From Bacillota bacterium (GTDB taxonomy: Bacteria > Bacillota > Clostridia > Christensenellales > CAG-138): 40,869 bases of DNA. The notes under the pieces are model-generated. The model was not told where the DNA came from, made no database searches, and saw only the letters and a program-made list of their open reading frames with translations. This document shows, one piece after another, positions 1-8,065 of this stretch (its first letter is position 1; every line of letters begins with the position of its first letter). The position numbers were made by a program, and so were the translations under genes. The stretch is taken from positions 1-40,869 of the forward strand of contig JAEEKE010000102.1 of NCBI GenBank assembly GCA_016282255.1, given 5' to 3'.

Positions 1-180
1 GAACCAGCGGCCGTAGCTGCGGTAATTCAGCTCCATCTGCAGGGAACCGAGATTATCCTGCAGCAGCAGCGTAAACGCAAGAAAGAACACCGCAAGGCAG
101 GTCATGACGCGCATGCGCCCGACCTCCTTTTTGCGGCGTTTCAAGCCCTTTTTGAACAATCCCCAGCCGTAGTCGCTCAT
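1..180 (-). CDS. FtsX-type ABC permease, N-terminal fragment
   Basis: The gene starts with ATG at 180-178 on the minus strand and runs off the left edge, leaving 60 residues. Its first 26 residues are almost the same as those of the giant permease at 892-4176 (both share YGWGLFKKGLKRR and EVGRMRVMTCLAVFF), so the two are paralogues. A membrane segment at about residues 27-43 follows a basic N-terminus, and an extracellular part with the paralogue's NYR-x(2)-G-x-W pattern begins after it. An AAAGGA ribosome binding site lies about 8 bases upstream. It follows the ATPase gene by 35 bases, so it is probably the third transporter gene of one operon and the second membrane partner of that ATPase. 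The rest of the protein is not visible. Confidence 0.85.
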   Translation of the reverse strand, partial: MSDYGWGLFKKGLKRRKKEVGRMRVMTCLAVFFLAFTLLLQDNLGSLQMELNYRSYGRWF

Positions 181-215
181 TTTGTTTCCTTTCTGTCGGT
201 CCCGGGATCCGCGGC

Positions 216-890
216 TCACTCGCTCACCACGCCGTCCGAGATGCGGATGATCCGGTCGGCATAGTTCGCCATGCCCTGATCGTGCGTGACCATGACGATG
301 GTGCGGCGGTACTCATCGGAGCAGTATTTGAGCAGCTCGGCGACCTTCTTGGAGTTCTCCGCGTCGAGGTTGCCGGTCGGCTCGTCCGCAAGGATGACCG
401 CGGGCTCGGTGGCAAGGGCGCGCGCGATCGAGGTGCGCTGCTGCTCGCCGCCGCTCATCTCGTGCGGAAACTTGTCGCGGCAGTGGAGGATCCCGAGGTC
501 GTCCATCAGCTTCTCTATCGCGGCCCCGTCCTCGGTCCGCCCGTCGAGGTGGATCGGGAACACGATGTTCTCATATGCCGTGTATTCGGGGAAGAGGTTG
601 TAATCCTGATAGATGAAGCCGATTCGCCGCCTGCGGAACCTTGCGAGATCCGCGTCCTTAAGACCCGAGACCTTCTGCCCCTCGATGTAGAGCTCGCCGG
701 TGTCCGATACGTCGAGCGTGGCGAGGATGCGAAGCAGGGTCGATTTGCCGCTGCCCGAGCGGCCCACTATCGCCACGAATTCGCCCTCCGTGAACGCAAG
801 GTCGGTCTCCTTCAAGGCGTAAACCGGCACCTCGCCCTTGTAGGTGCGGCTGATGCCCTTTGCTTCCAATACGCAGTTTGCGGTTTCCAT
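216..890 (-). CDS. ABC transporter ATP-binding protein, MacB/LolD/BceA type
   Basis: This 224-residue protein is a complete single ATPase domain that would power the neighbouring FtsX-type permeases at the inner face of the membrane. Visible motifs in order are Walker A GRSGSGKS (43-50), Q-loop Gln95, signature MSGGEQQR (145-152), Walker B VILADEPT (165-172) and switch His203. Length and motif wording fit the family that works with FtsX/MacB-type permeases in lipoprotein extraction, peptide export or antimicrobial-peptide defence. The start codon lies one base after the stop of the upstream permease, and its binding site AAAGGAG is inside the end of that gene, so translation is probably coupled. 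The substrate cannot be read from the ATPase. The family is certain; the role in peptide sensing or defence is inferred from the adjacent two-component system. Confidence 0.93.
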   Translation of the reverse strand: METANCVLEAKGISRTYKGEVPVYALKETDLAFTEGEFVAIVGRSGSGKSTLLRILATLDVSDTGELYIEGQKVSGLKDADLARFRRRRIGFIYQDYNLFPEYTAYENIVFPIHLDGRTEDGAAIEKLMDDLGILHCRDKFPHEMSGGEQQRTSIARALATEPAVILADEPTGNLDAENSKKVAELLKYCSDEYRRTIVMVTHDQGMANYADRIIRISDGVVSE

Positions 891-891
891 G

Positions 892-3800
892 TTATTTTCT
901 CCTTTCGGCAGTCGTTTGTTTGATTTCCCTGTCTTTCCTGCGGTTTAACGCACCGGAGGTGATCAGCCAGCAGATCAGCAGGAGCAGCGCGAGGCACGGG
1001 AGCGTGACCTTCGGCTGCAGTACGCTCAAGAACCAGCTCGGAGTCATTCGGCTGACGAACCTTTCCTGCATCGGATCTCTGCGCAGCTTCCCGAGCAGCT
1101 CCCTGCCCCAGCCGTCCGCAAGCTGCATTATTATCGCGAACACCGGTACCGCGAGCAGCAGCGGCAAAAGCTGCGCCGCGGCGTCGGTAAGGCGCTGCCG
1201 CTTCGCTTCGGAGCGCTCGAGACCGGCTTTATTAAGGATATCGGTCTTTTCGGCGAGCGCGGTGTTCTCGTCGTTCTGCACGGACGAGATCACGAAGAAG
1301 AACAGCACGGTCAGTATCGCGCCGAACAGCCCGTAGGTCGTGACCGCGCGGATCAGCTCCTGCCTTGCTTCGAGCTGGAGCTCCACGTTATTTTGATAAT
1401 CCACGTGATACTTCGCGCAGATCGCGGCCACGGCCTTAAGCGTGCTCTCGTTGACGGAGATCTCGTTAAGCTCGATCCTTGCGGAATTGAAGGCAGTGTA
1501 TTTCGATTTCACGTCATAAGGTTCGTCCGGATCCTGCTTGTGAAGTTCCACTATCCTTTCGAGGAAGCCCTGCGAGCCGACGAGCTGCATCAGCTTGCTA
1601 TATGCTAAGACATCCGCGCCCTTTATCAGCGCGGCGGCCTGCTCGTCCTTCGAGAGCGGCACGACGCCGCAGATCTCGAAACCGAGCGTCTTGAGCCCGA
1701 TGCGATAGGTTATAGTATCACCTGGCTCGAAGGAATGCCCGAGCCCGTCCCAGGCGTTTTCGGGGATCTCCGGCAGCACCACGGTGCTGTCTTTCCAGTC
1801 CCTGCCGATATCCTTCGGGATGACCGAGGCAGTGTCGTCGACGAACACGAAGACCTGCTCGCCGCTCATGAACTTCTCCCTGTCGGCAACCTTCGGATCC
1901 GCCCATTTGTGAAGCATCGTCCACAGCTTTTCGCCGTCCTGATCGCCGTAGAGCGCGAACATATCGGCCTCTTTTACGGCCTTGAAGCGCTTGGCCTTAT
2001 TGCCGTCGATATCGAAATCGCCCATGGTGCGCTGGCTCGAGTTAAGCGAGTGGAGGTAGGTGTAGTAAATGCTTTGGAAAAACGGATCCTCCGCCTTGCC
2101 CTCCCAGTCGAGATACACGTTCATCGTGTCCCTGCCGAACCATCTGATGCCCGCGACGCCCGGCAGCGCCGAAAGCTCATCCATGAATTCACGCTGAAGC
2201 ACCTGCAGCATCGTTGCGCAGGTGCCGCTCTCGCTGTGAGACATCGAGTCGGGCCTGCCGCCGCTGTATTTGGATTTGTATTCCACCGTGTACTGCGTCC
2301 TGTGATAAGTGCCGAGCACCAGGGCCGTAACGTCGCTGTAAGCGGTGCGGATTCGGGAATAATTACGCGCCCGCCTTGCGACCATCAGCGCGCAGAACAG
2401 GATGACGGCGATCACGAGTATGCCGACGAGGCGCATCGCGAAGGTTTTGAAGGGATGCGTGCGGCGGTCCCGAACGAGCGTTTCGCGCAGGGAGAGATAG
2501 GGCCTTTCCCTTTTTCCCCTGCGTGCGCTGCGGCGCTTGAGCGCCCGGGCTGCATTTTTCGACAGCAGGCGCTTCTTTTCGGTGATTCCGCGGCCCGCGA
2601 GTATCAGCAGCGCGGCCCCGAGCGCGAGCGCGAGAGTCAGCAGGATGATGCCCGCGCCGAGCAGCAGCGTTTTGAGCGAGAATGCGAACGCGAAGGGCAC
2701 GCCCGACGCTCTGCCGATGATGAACGATGCTGCGAAAGCGAACGCATAGGACGCGATGAACGTTGCAAACGCCGCGGGCAGCACCGAAAGCACGCATTCA
2801 TAGGCCGCCATCGAGAAGACCTCGCCGGTGGAGGCGCCGACCTCGCGCATCCGCGTGAAGAACGGACGCCGCCTGCCGAGGTAGGAAGCCATCAGATAGG
2901 CGAGGATGCAGGCGCTGAGCACCGCAAGCATGGCCGTCATTCCGCGCAGCATGCCCGAGCTGCCCCAAAGCGTGTTGGTATAGGCCGAGCGGTTCACCGT
3001 GAAAAGCGAATCGGAATACGCACGGCTGTTTTCAAATACCGTGAACAGCTCCTCCGCGTTTTCCCAGACCGCGCCCTTTTGCAGTTCGGGGGCGAGCTCG
3101 TAGAAGCGGTTCTCGATCTTGTCCATCTCGAGCACGTCGAACGCGGAATCCGTTATTATCGCCGAGGGGAGCAGCGCGCCCCTGTCGTCAAGCCCTTCGG
3201 CGTCGCCCTGCACGACATTGTCCCAGCTCATGCTGTAGCGCTCGACCGTGCCGACCAGCTTGAATGTGACCTTGTAGAGCTCTTTTTCGCCAAAGACCTT
3301 CTCTATCGTGTAGCTGCCGCGCCTCGGATAAGCGTCGGGATCGGGCGTCTCCCCGGCCTCGCCCTGCGGGTCCGTATCGCCCGTATCGCCGGAGCCGCCC
3401 ATATCGATCGAGCCGCCCATATCGATCGATCCGCCCATATCGATCGAATCGCCGCCGTCGTCTGCGTCATCGCCGCCGTCGTTTGCCCAAACGTCGTCGG
3501 GAACATAGCCCGGCGTATCCTCGGGCGGCTCCTGACCGGGATGCTCGGCCAGCCATTTTTCGCAGTCGGCCCGATACACCTTTTCGCAGTCGGCCTCGAG
3601 CAGCACCGTATCGTCCCGCTTCGCCAGATAGAAGCTGAGCTCCTGCCCGAGATCGTAGCTGTAACCGAGCGATTCGAGCGCGTAAAGCTCCATCACGATC
3701 TCATCGTCCGCCTCGGGCCAGCGTCCGTTATAAAGCGCAACATGCTGTTCCTTCGCGAATGAGGGGTCGATCGTGCCCACAGCGAGCCGGGCAGAATTGC

Positions 3801-4176
3801 GGTAGGTGTTGGAATAGCTTATCCCGAGCGCGTCGGGCGGCACGAAATCATAGGCAGTGTCGCCGTATTCCCGGTTCGTTTCGGGATCGATCTCGAGCGG
3901 GCTCGGCCAAAGCCGGTAGAGCATGCTGCCGCGCAGGATACTGCCGCAGGGCTCGAGCGAGGGCTCGCCCTCGAACGAATCGTCCTCGCAGCGCACCGCC
4001 CAGCTGCCGAAGGTCCGGTAATTCGCCTGCATGCGGTAGGCGTTGAGATTATCCTGCAAAAGCAGGATGAATACGAGAAAAAACACCGCAAGGCAGGTCA
4101 TGACGCGCATGCGCCCGACCTCCTTCCTGCGGCGTTTCAAGCCTTTTTTGAACAGTCCCCAGCCGTAGTCGTTCAT
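892..4176 (-). CDS. Very large FtsX-like ABC transporter permease
   Basis: The 1094-residue protein has a basic N-terminus, a membrane segment at about 27-43 and a large extracellular region (about 45-410). A group of three hydrophobic segments follows (about 415-535), then a strongly basic cytoplasmic stretch, a membrane segment near 590-610, a second extracellular region (about 615-940) and three closing segments. This is the duplicated FtsX/MacB-type permease plan, with unusually large outer domains. An acidic Gly/Asp-rich insert around residues 225-280 contains three SIDMGG repeats. The start is set by AAAGGAG six bases before ATG. The gene follows the histidine kinase gene by 114 bases and is followed at once by the ATPase, so the three probably form one transporter. 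Sensing or export of peptides or lipoproteins is plausible but not shown. Confidence 0.88.
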   Translation of the reverse strand: MNDYGWGLFKKGLKRRRKEVGRMRVMTCLAVFFLVFILLLQDNLNAYRMQANYRTFGSWAVRCEDDSFEGEPSLEPCGSILRGSMLYRLWPSPLEIDPETNREYGDTAYDFVPPDALGISYSNTYRNSARLAVGTIDPSFAKEQHVALYNGRWPEADDEIVMELYALESLGYSYDLGQELSFYLAKRDDTVLLEADCEKVYRADCEKWLAEHPGQEPPEDTPGYVPDDVWANDGGDDADDGGDSIDMGGSIDMGGSIDMGGSGDTGDTDPQGEAGETPDPDAYPRRGSYTIEKVFGEKELYKVTFKLVGTVERYSMSWDNVVQGDAEGLDDRGALLPSAIITDSAFDVLEMDKIENRFYELAPELQKGAVWENAEELFTVFENSRAYSDSLFTVNRSAYTNTLWGSSGMLRGMTAMLAVLSACILAYLMASYLGRRRPFFTRMREVGASTGEVFSMAAYECVLSVLPAAFATFIASYAFAFAASFIIGRASGVPFAFAFSLKTLLLGAGIILLTLALALGAALLILAGRGITEKKRLLSKNAARALKRRSARRGKRERPYLSLRETLVRDRRTHPFKTFAMRLVGILVIAVILFCALMVARRARNYSRIRTAYSDVTALVLGTYHRTQYTVEYKSKYSGGRPDSMSHSESGTCATMLQVLQREFMDELSALPGVAGIRWFGRDTMNVYLDWEGKAEDPFFQSIYYTYLHSLNSSQRTMGDFDIDGNKAKRFKAVKEADMFALYGDQDGEKLWTMLHKWADPKVADREKFMSGEQVFVFVDDTASVIPKDIGRDWKDSTVVLPEIPENAWDGLGHSFEPGDTITYRIGLKTLGFEICGVVPLSKDEQAAALIKGADVLAYSKLMQLVGSQGFLERIVELHKQDPDEPYDVKSKYTAFNSARIELNEISVNESTLKAVAAICAKYHVDYQNNVELQLEARQELIRAVTTYGLFGAILTVLFFFVISSVQNDENTALAEKTDILNKAGLERSEAKRQRLTDAAAQLLPLLLAVPVFAIIMQLADGWGRELLGKLRRDPMQERFVSRMTPSWFLSVLQPKVTLPCLALLLLICWLITSGALNRRKDREIKQTTAERRK
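3395..3448. repeat. Three tandem 18-bp repeats inside the permease gene
   Basis: Three directly adjacent 18-base units (3395-3412, 3413-3430, 3431-3448) differ only in their last base. Read on the minus strand they encode three consecutive SIDMGG hexapeptides. Because the unit is a multiple of three, slippage would change the length of the extracellular linker without breaking the frame. Confidence 0.95.
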
Positions 4177-4228
4177 CTTGCGCTCCTTTCGGTCGTGCTT
4201 GGATGCCGTTTCGCCTTTTACACCCTTG

Positions 4229-4287
4229 ATTTTAGCGGTCGAAGCTTGCAGGACCCTTACACGGGAGGGGATGTGATAATATATTAT
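4229..4287 (-). promoter_or_regulatory. Candidate activated promoter and operator upstream of the permease
   Basis: The 114-base gap between kinase and permease holds a 12-base perfect AT palindrome (ATAATATATTAT, 4276-4287) three bases after the kinase stop codon. A possible -10 TAAAAT (minus strand, 4234-4229) lies about 40 bases further on, and I see no good -35 box in front of it. A weak -35 with an upstream inverted repeat is the layout expected where a phosphorylated response regulator activates a transporter gene. The arrangement is suggestive only. Confidence 0.35.
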
Positions 4288-4290
4288 TTG

Positions 4291-5445
4291 TCAGATGCTG
4301 GTCTTGAGCTTGAACCGGGGGATGGTGAGCCGGATCTCGGTGCCGGCCGCCGGCCTTATGACGGTGAGCCTGCCCGAATGGCGGGCGACGACCTCCTTTG
4401 CGAGCGCAAGGCCGATGCCGTAGCCCGAGCCGTCCTCCCTGCCGACGGCGTAGCGTTCGATCAGCGCGCCGTCCTTCATGCCGGGGCCGCTGTCGATGAC
4501 GGAGAGGGCGGCCTCATCCTCGGTCGCGAAGAGCCGCACCCTGACGGGCTCGCCGCTCCCCTGATGCCTTGAGGCGTTCACGATCAGGTTGCGGATGGCC
4601 TCCTTGATGCGCACGCCGTCGCAGTTGATAACGGCGCTTTCGCCCGAGATCTCGGCGGCTACGCCGTTCGCCTCCAGCTCGAGGGCGACCTGAGCGGCCA
4701 GCTCGCCGAGGTCGGCGGGCTCGAAGCTCATGCGGACCTTGCCCGCGCGCAGCCTTGCGAGGGTCAGCAGCCCCGCCACGTAGGAGTCGATACGAAGCGC
4801 GCAGCCGCGCACCGCGCCGAGCCTTTGCTCGCTGACGCCGCCGCGCTCCATCAGGTCGAGATTGAGCAGTATGCCGCTGGTGGGGGATTTGATCTCGTGC
4901 GCCGCGTTCTCAAGGTATTCGCGCAGCTCGTTTGCGGAGCTCTCGCGCAGCGCGTTCACCCTGTCGATCTGAGAAAACAGGCGGGCGAGGTCCCGTTCGT
5001 CCTCGTATTTCGCCCTGAAGACGCTCTCCCCGCGCAGCGCGGCGCCGATGCGCTCGGTCAGCTCCTCGTCGCGCCGTATCCGCCGCCTGCGTTCGGCAAG
5101 CAGGAACAGCGCCGCCGCGCCGACGACGGCCGCGGCCGCAAGCACGAGGCCCCACAGTACGCCCGAAAAGAGCTTTTCGGTGAAGCGATCCACGGCGAGC
5201 GGGGGACAGCCGCCCTCCTCAAGCACGGCCCGGCCCCTTTCGGCAGCCTCGGAGGAGGGCGCCGCGCCGATCAGCGCGCCCGCGAAGCCGGAAAGCGCCG
5301 CGGGGTCGTTTTCGCTGACGGAGAGGGCAAGGCTGTACAGCCCGGCATTCGTGCGCGCGGCGAGCAGTTTGAAGGTCCCGCCGAGCAGCAGCAGGAGTGA
5401 GAGCGCCAGGGCCGCGAAGGCGATCAGGTATCTTTTGTGATCCAT
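4291..5445 (-). CDS. Sensor histidine kinase
   Basis: The 384-residue membrane kinase has two membrane segments (about 6-29 and 94-117) enclosing an outer loop of roughly 65 residues. A linker and dimerisation helix with the phospho-acceptor His183 in AHEIKSP follows. The ATPase domain shows the N-box around Asn290, the G1 box DSGPGM (318-323) and the G2 box GYGIGLAL (341-348), so all catalytic parts are present. It would phosphorylate the response regulator whose gene ends 10 bases upstream. The two genes share one transcript, and the kinase's GAGG site overlaps the regulator's stop codon. The signal is unknown. The outer loop is larger than in the intramembrane-sensing kinases of the BceS group, so direct ligand sensing is possible. 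Confidence 0.93.
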   Translation of the reverse strand: MDHKRYLIAFAALALSLLLLLGGTFKLLAARTNAGLYSLALSVSENDPAALSGFAGALIGAAPSSEAAERGRAVLEEGGCPPLAVDRFTEKLFSGVLWGLVLAAAAVVGAAALFLLAERRRRIRRDEELTERIGAALRGESVFRAKYEDERDLARLFSQIDRVNALRESSANELREYLENAAHEIKSPTSGILLNLDLMERGGVSEQRLGAVRGCALRIDSYVAGLLTLARLRAGKVRMSFEPADLGELAAQVALELEANGVAAEISGESAVINCDGVRIKEAIRNLIVNASRHQGSGEPVRVRLFATEDEAALSVIDSGPGMKDGALIERYAVGREDGSGYGIGLALAKEVVARHSGRLTVIRPAAGTEIRLTIPRFKLKTSI

Positions 5446-5455
5446 AGCGTTTTCC

Positions 5456-6145
5456 TCATTTTTGAACGGAGCAGGGCAGCGCCCAGCGGTAGCCGACGCC
5501 GCGGACGGTCTCGATCGGGTCCCGGCCGCAGTCCTTGCCGAGCTCCCTGCGCAGCCGGGAAACGAGCACGGTCAGCGTGTTCTCGTCCACGGAATCCGCG
5601 TCGTTCGCCCAGATCGTTTCAAAGATGTATTCACGCGTCAGCAGGCGGCCGCCGCTCCTCAAAAACAGCTCGAGCAGCTGCATCTCGCCGCGGCGCAGCG
5701 TCCGTTCCTCGCCCGAAACGAAGAGCTTGCCGTCGTTAAGGCGGTATTCTATATGCCCGCTCACGACCGTGCCCTTCGTCAGGCTCCGGCGCAGGTTAGC
5801 CTCGATCCTCGCCAGCAGCTCGCCCGCGCGGAAGGGCTTGGTGACGTAGTCGTCCGCGCCGGCGGAGAGCCCCTCTATCACGGTGTCCTCGCCGTCGAGC
5901 GCGGTCAGGATTATGACCGGCGTGCTGCCCGCGGCCCGGATCCTGCGCACGAGCTCCAGCCCGGAGCCGTCCCCGAGCATCAGATCCACGAGGCAGAGGG
6001 CGATATCCTCCTCCCGTGAAAGCGCCTCGCGGGCTTTAGTGTATGAAGGCGCGCTCAGCGCCTCGTACCCGGCGCCCGAAAGGAGCTCGGTCAGCCCCGT
6101 CCTCAGCACGCCGTCGTCTTCGATTATAAGTATTTTGGGATCCGT
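5456..6145 (-). CDS. OmpR-family response regulator with an apparent ACG start
   Basis: The protein has a receiver domain (acidic pair at residues 9-11, phospho-acceptor Asp54, conserved TKPF lysine near 105) and a C-terminal winged-helix DNA-binding domain ending in RGVGYRW. With the start at ACG (6145-6143) it is 229 residues, normal for the family, and begins (M)DPKILIIEDD as such proteins do. GAGG lies eight bases upstream, the expected distance. No ATG, GTG or TTG in frame fits. The open frame reaches an ATG at 6355, but that start lies far upstream of the likely promoter and inside the opposite gene. The TTG at 6181 falls within the -10 box. Either ACG is used or an original ATG has mutated. 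It probably controls the downstream kinase and transporter genes. Confidence 0.85.
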   Translation of the reverse strand, partial: TDPKILIIEDDGVLRTGLTELLSGAGYEALSAPSYTKAREALSREEDIALCLVDLMLGDGSGLELVRRIRAAGSTPVIILTALDGEDTVIEGLSAGADDYVTKPFRAGELLARIEANLRRSLTKGTVVSGHIEYRLNDGKLFVSGEERTLRRGEMQLLELFLRSGGRLLTREYIFETIWANDADSVDENTLTVLVSRLRRELGKDCGRDPIETVRGVGYRWALPCSVQK

Positions 6146-6180
6146 TTTTATCGCCTCGCTTCGGGCTTTAGTACGCTGCA

Positions 6181-6210
6181 AGCATAACCGAAAGGGAAGG
6201 GTTTTGTCAA
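6181..6210 (-). promoter_or_regulatory. Promoter of the two-component system
   Basis: On the minus strand a perfect TTGACA (6210-6205) is followed after 18 bases by TATGCT (6186-6181). Transcription would begin near 6174, about 30 bases before the ACG start of the response regulator. This placement excludes the upstream ATG and TTG codons as starts. Confidence 0.65.
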
Positions 6211-6248
6211 GGAATCGGCAAGGGACGGCTTCGGGCGCGTTTTCACTC

Positions 6249-6277
6249 TTGTCTCCGCCGCCTTTTAGCTGTATAAT
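6249..6277 (+). promoter_or_regulatory. Promoter of the decarboxylase beta-subunit genes
   Basis: TTGTCT (6249-6254), a 17-base spacer and a perfect TATAAT (6272-6277) face the oadB-like gene. Transcription should start near 6284. That leaves a leader of about 40 bases before the ATG at 6324, which has a GGAG site. Confidence 0.8.
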
Positions 6278-6323
6278 AGAAAAGATGGGAGTTCCCGTCA
6301 AATACGCTTTATTCGGAGTAGTT

Positions 6324-7457
6324 ATGCCAATAATCAACGCAGCATGGGAGTTCATTCAGGCGAACTGGATGAACGCCATTATGTGGGCCATCGGCGGGAT
6401 ACTGATCTATCTCGCGATCAAAAAGGATATGGAGCCCACGCTCCTTCTGCCGATCGGCTTCGGCGCGATCCTCGTCAACCTGCCCGGCTCCACCATCGCC
6501 GACCCCGGCGGCATCATCGATTTGCTCTACAACTGCGGCATCGCAAACGAGTTCTTCCCGCTGGTGCTGTTCATCGGCATCGGCGCGATGATCGATTTCG
6601 GCCCGGTGCTGACCGATCCCAAGCTGATGCTCTTCGGAGCGGCGGCGCAGTTCGGCATATTCTTCACGCTCTCGATGGCGACGCTCTGCGGCTTCTCGCC
6701 CACCGAGGCGGCGTCGATCGCGATCATCGGCGCGGCGGACGGCCCCACCAGCATCGTCGTTGCGAACCACCTGGGCATAAGCGGGTCGAACCCCGGCCTC
6801 TTCGGCGCGATCGTCGTGGCGGCGTATTCCTATATGGCGCTCGTGCCGATCATCCAGCGCCCGGTCGTCAAGCTGATCACGACCAAGAAGGAGCGCCTCA
6901 TCCGCATGGAGTACCATCAGAGGGACGTCTCCAAGACCACGCGCATCCTGTTCCCGATCGTCATCACCGCGGTCGTCGGCTTCGTCGCCCCGGGCGGCCT
7001 TCCGCTTATCGGCTGCCTGATGTTCGGCAACCTGATCCGCGAATGCGGCGTGCTCAACTCCCTCTCCGAGACCGCGCAGAAGGTGCTCGCCAACCTGATC
7101 ACGATCTTCCTCGGCATCTCGATCGCGGCCACGATGAAGGCGGCGAACTTCCTGCAGGTCAAGACCCTGATCGTGCTCGGCCTCGGCCTTATCGCCTTCA
7201 TCTTCGACACCGTCGGCGGCGTGTTCTTCGCCAAGTTCATCAACCTCTTCGCCAAGAAGAAGGTCAACCCGATGATCGGCGCCTGCGGCATCTCCGCGTT
7301 CCCGATGAGCGCGCGCGTCATCCACAAGATGGGGCAGGAGGAGGACAATCAAAACTTCCTGCTCATGCACGCGATCGGCGCGAACGTTTCGGGGCAGATC
7401 GCCTCGGTCGTGGCCGGCGGCCTGATCCTCGATATCTTCTCCAAATTCGTCTCCTGA
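6324..7457 (+). CDS. oadB: Sodium-translocating decarboxylase, beta subunit (OadB/GcdB/MmdB family)
   Basis: The 377-residue polytopic membrane protein couples decarboxylation of a carboxy-biotin intermediate to sodium export. It has the family's full hydrophobic layout and hallmark motifs: IGAADGPTSI with Asp139 (the region of the essential aspartate of Klebsiella OadB), GNLIRECGV, and IGACGISAFPMSARV near the C-terminus. The ATG at 6324 is chosen for its GGAG site five bases upstream. An in-frame ATG at 6285 would make a leaderless start and is less likely. The beta subunits of oxaloacetate, glutaconyl-CoA and methylmalonyl-CoA decarboxylases are too alike to separate by eye. The citrate lyase operon later in this window favours oxaloacetate. 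No carboxyltransferase or biotin-carrier gene is adjacent, so those subunits must be elsewhere if the complex works. Confidence 0.92.
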   Translation: MPIINAAWEFIQANWMNAIMWAIGGILIYLAIKKDMEPTLLLPIGFGAILVNLPGSTIADPGGIIDLLYNCGIANEFFPLVLFIGIGAMIDFGPVLTDPKLMLFGAAAQFGIFFTLSMATLCGFSPTEAASIAIIGAADGPTSIVVANHLGISGSNPGLFGAIVVAAYSYMALVPIIQRPVVKLITTKKERLIRMEYHQRDVSKTTRILFPIVITAVVGFVAPGGLPLIGCLMFGNLIRECGVLNSLSETAQKVLANLITIFLGISIAATMKAANFLQVKTLIVLGLGLIAFIFDTVGGVFFAKFINLFAKKKVNPMIGACGISAFPMSARVIHKMGQEEDNQNFLLMHAIGANVSGQIASVVAGGLILDIFSKFVS

Positions 7458-7475
7458 CGGGAAAGGACGGGACTT

Positions 7476-7664
7476 ATGCTTAACACGATCCGCATCCTCT
7501 GCGGCTTCCTCACCCCGCGCATAGAGGGCTTCGATTTTCTGGATTCGCTCAAGGTCATGCTTCGCGGCATGCTTTCGATCTTTATCGTCACGGGCGTGCT
7601 GATCCTGCTCGTGGTCATCCTCAACAAGTACACCGGCAAAAAGAAGGACAAGGAGGACAAATAA
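7476..7664 (+). CDS. Small single-span membrane protein, possible decarboxylase gamma subunit
   Basis: This 62-residue protein has an N-terminal amphipathic stretch, one strong membrane segment (about residues 34-50, rich in Ile, Val and Leu) and a short lysine-rich tail. A GGAAAGGA site precedes the ATG, and the gene follows the beta subunit by 18 bases. OadG-type gamma subunits are short one-span proteins that hold the complex together, and position, size and topology agree with that. Sequence similarity is too low to be certain. The usual C-terminal tail that contacts the carboxyltransferase is nearly absent. Confidence 0.6.
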   Translation: MLNTIRILCGFLTPRIEGFDFLDSLKVMLRGMLSIFIVTGVLILLVVILNKYTGKKKDKEDK

Positions 7665-8009
7665 ATGAAAGTCATCGACGTTTACGAACAGTATTTCAAG
7701 GCCGACTGCCTCTTCAACACCGTTCAGCGGAACGGCGCGGTCGTTAAGCTGACCGCCACCAGCGACGCGGGGCAGATCACCTACGAGGCCTTCGTTTCGT
7801 TCTTCCCCCACGAGGATGAGGAGGATTTCCGCATCAGCTACGACGCCGAGGCGCACGAGACGCTGTATGAAGGCAAGGGCCGCCGCTCGAAGAAGCGCGA
7901 GCAGAACGAGCTGCTTCCCACCGTCCGCGAGCATGCCGACGCGCTCGCCGCGTCGCTCGGCGGCAGCATCGACTGGGACGCGCCCTTGATCGAGGCAAGG
8001 CTCGGCTGA
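7665..8009 (+). CDS. Hypothetical protein, 114 residues
   Basis: I do not recognise this protein. It starts directly after the stop of the small membrane protein, with GGAGG eight bases upstream, so it belongs to the same operon. It is soluble and acidic in the middle (PHEDEEDF around residues 48-55), has a basic patch (GRRSKKRE, about 71-78) and no signal peptide or membrane segment. The alternating hydrophobic pattern over residues 1-60 suggests a small beta-rich fold. Co-transcription with the decarboxylase genes is the only clue to a role. Confidence 0.75.
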   Translation: MKVIDVYEQYFKADCLFNTVQRNGAVVKLTATSDAGQITYEAFVSFFPHEDEEDFRISYDAEAHETLYEGKGRRSKKREQNELLPTVREHADALAASLGGSIDWDAPLIEARLG

Positions 8010-8065
8010 ACGGATAACGGGGGACTGCCTCCAAAGCTAAACAGACAGGAAAGGCTCTCAACACA

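Noticed and set aside
1735..3762. A 675-codon plus-strand open frame across the permease gene.
   Set aside because: It is antisense to a clearly recognisable permease, its product is Arg/Glu/His-rich without any domain, and no start signal precedes it.
6145..6355. An N-terminal extension of the response regulator starting at ATG 6355.
   Set aside because: The extra 70 residues match nothing, overlap the opposite oadB start and promoter, and lie upstream of the regulator's own promoter.
6309..7934. A 541-codon minus-strand open frame over oadB.
   Set aside because: Same kind of shadow: very charged product with no domain, while the plus strand encodes a known membrane protein with promoter and ribosome binding site.
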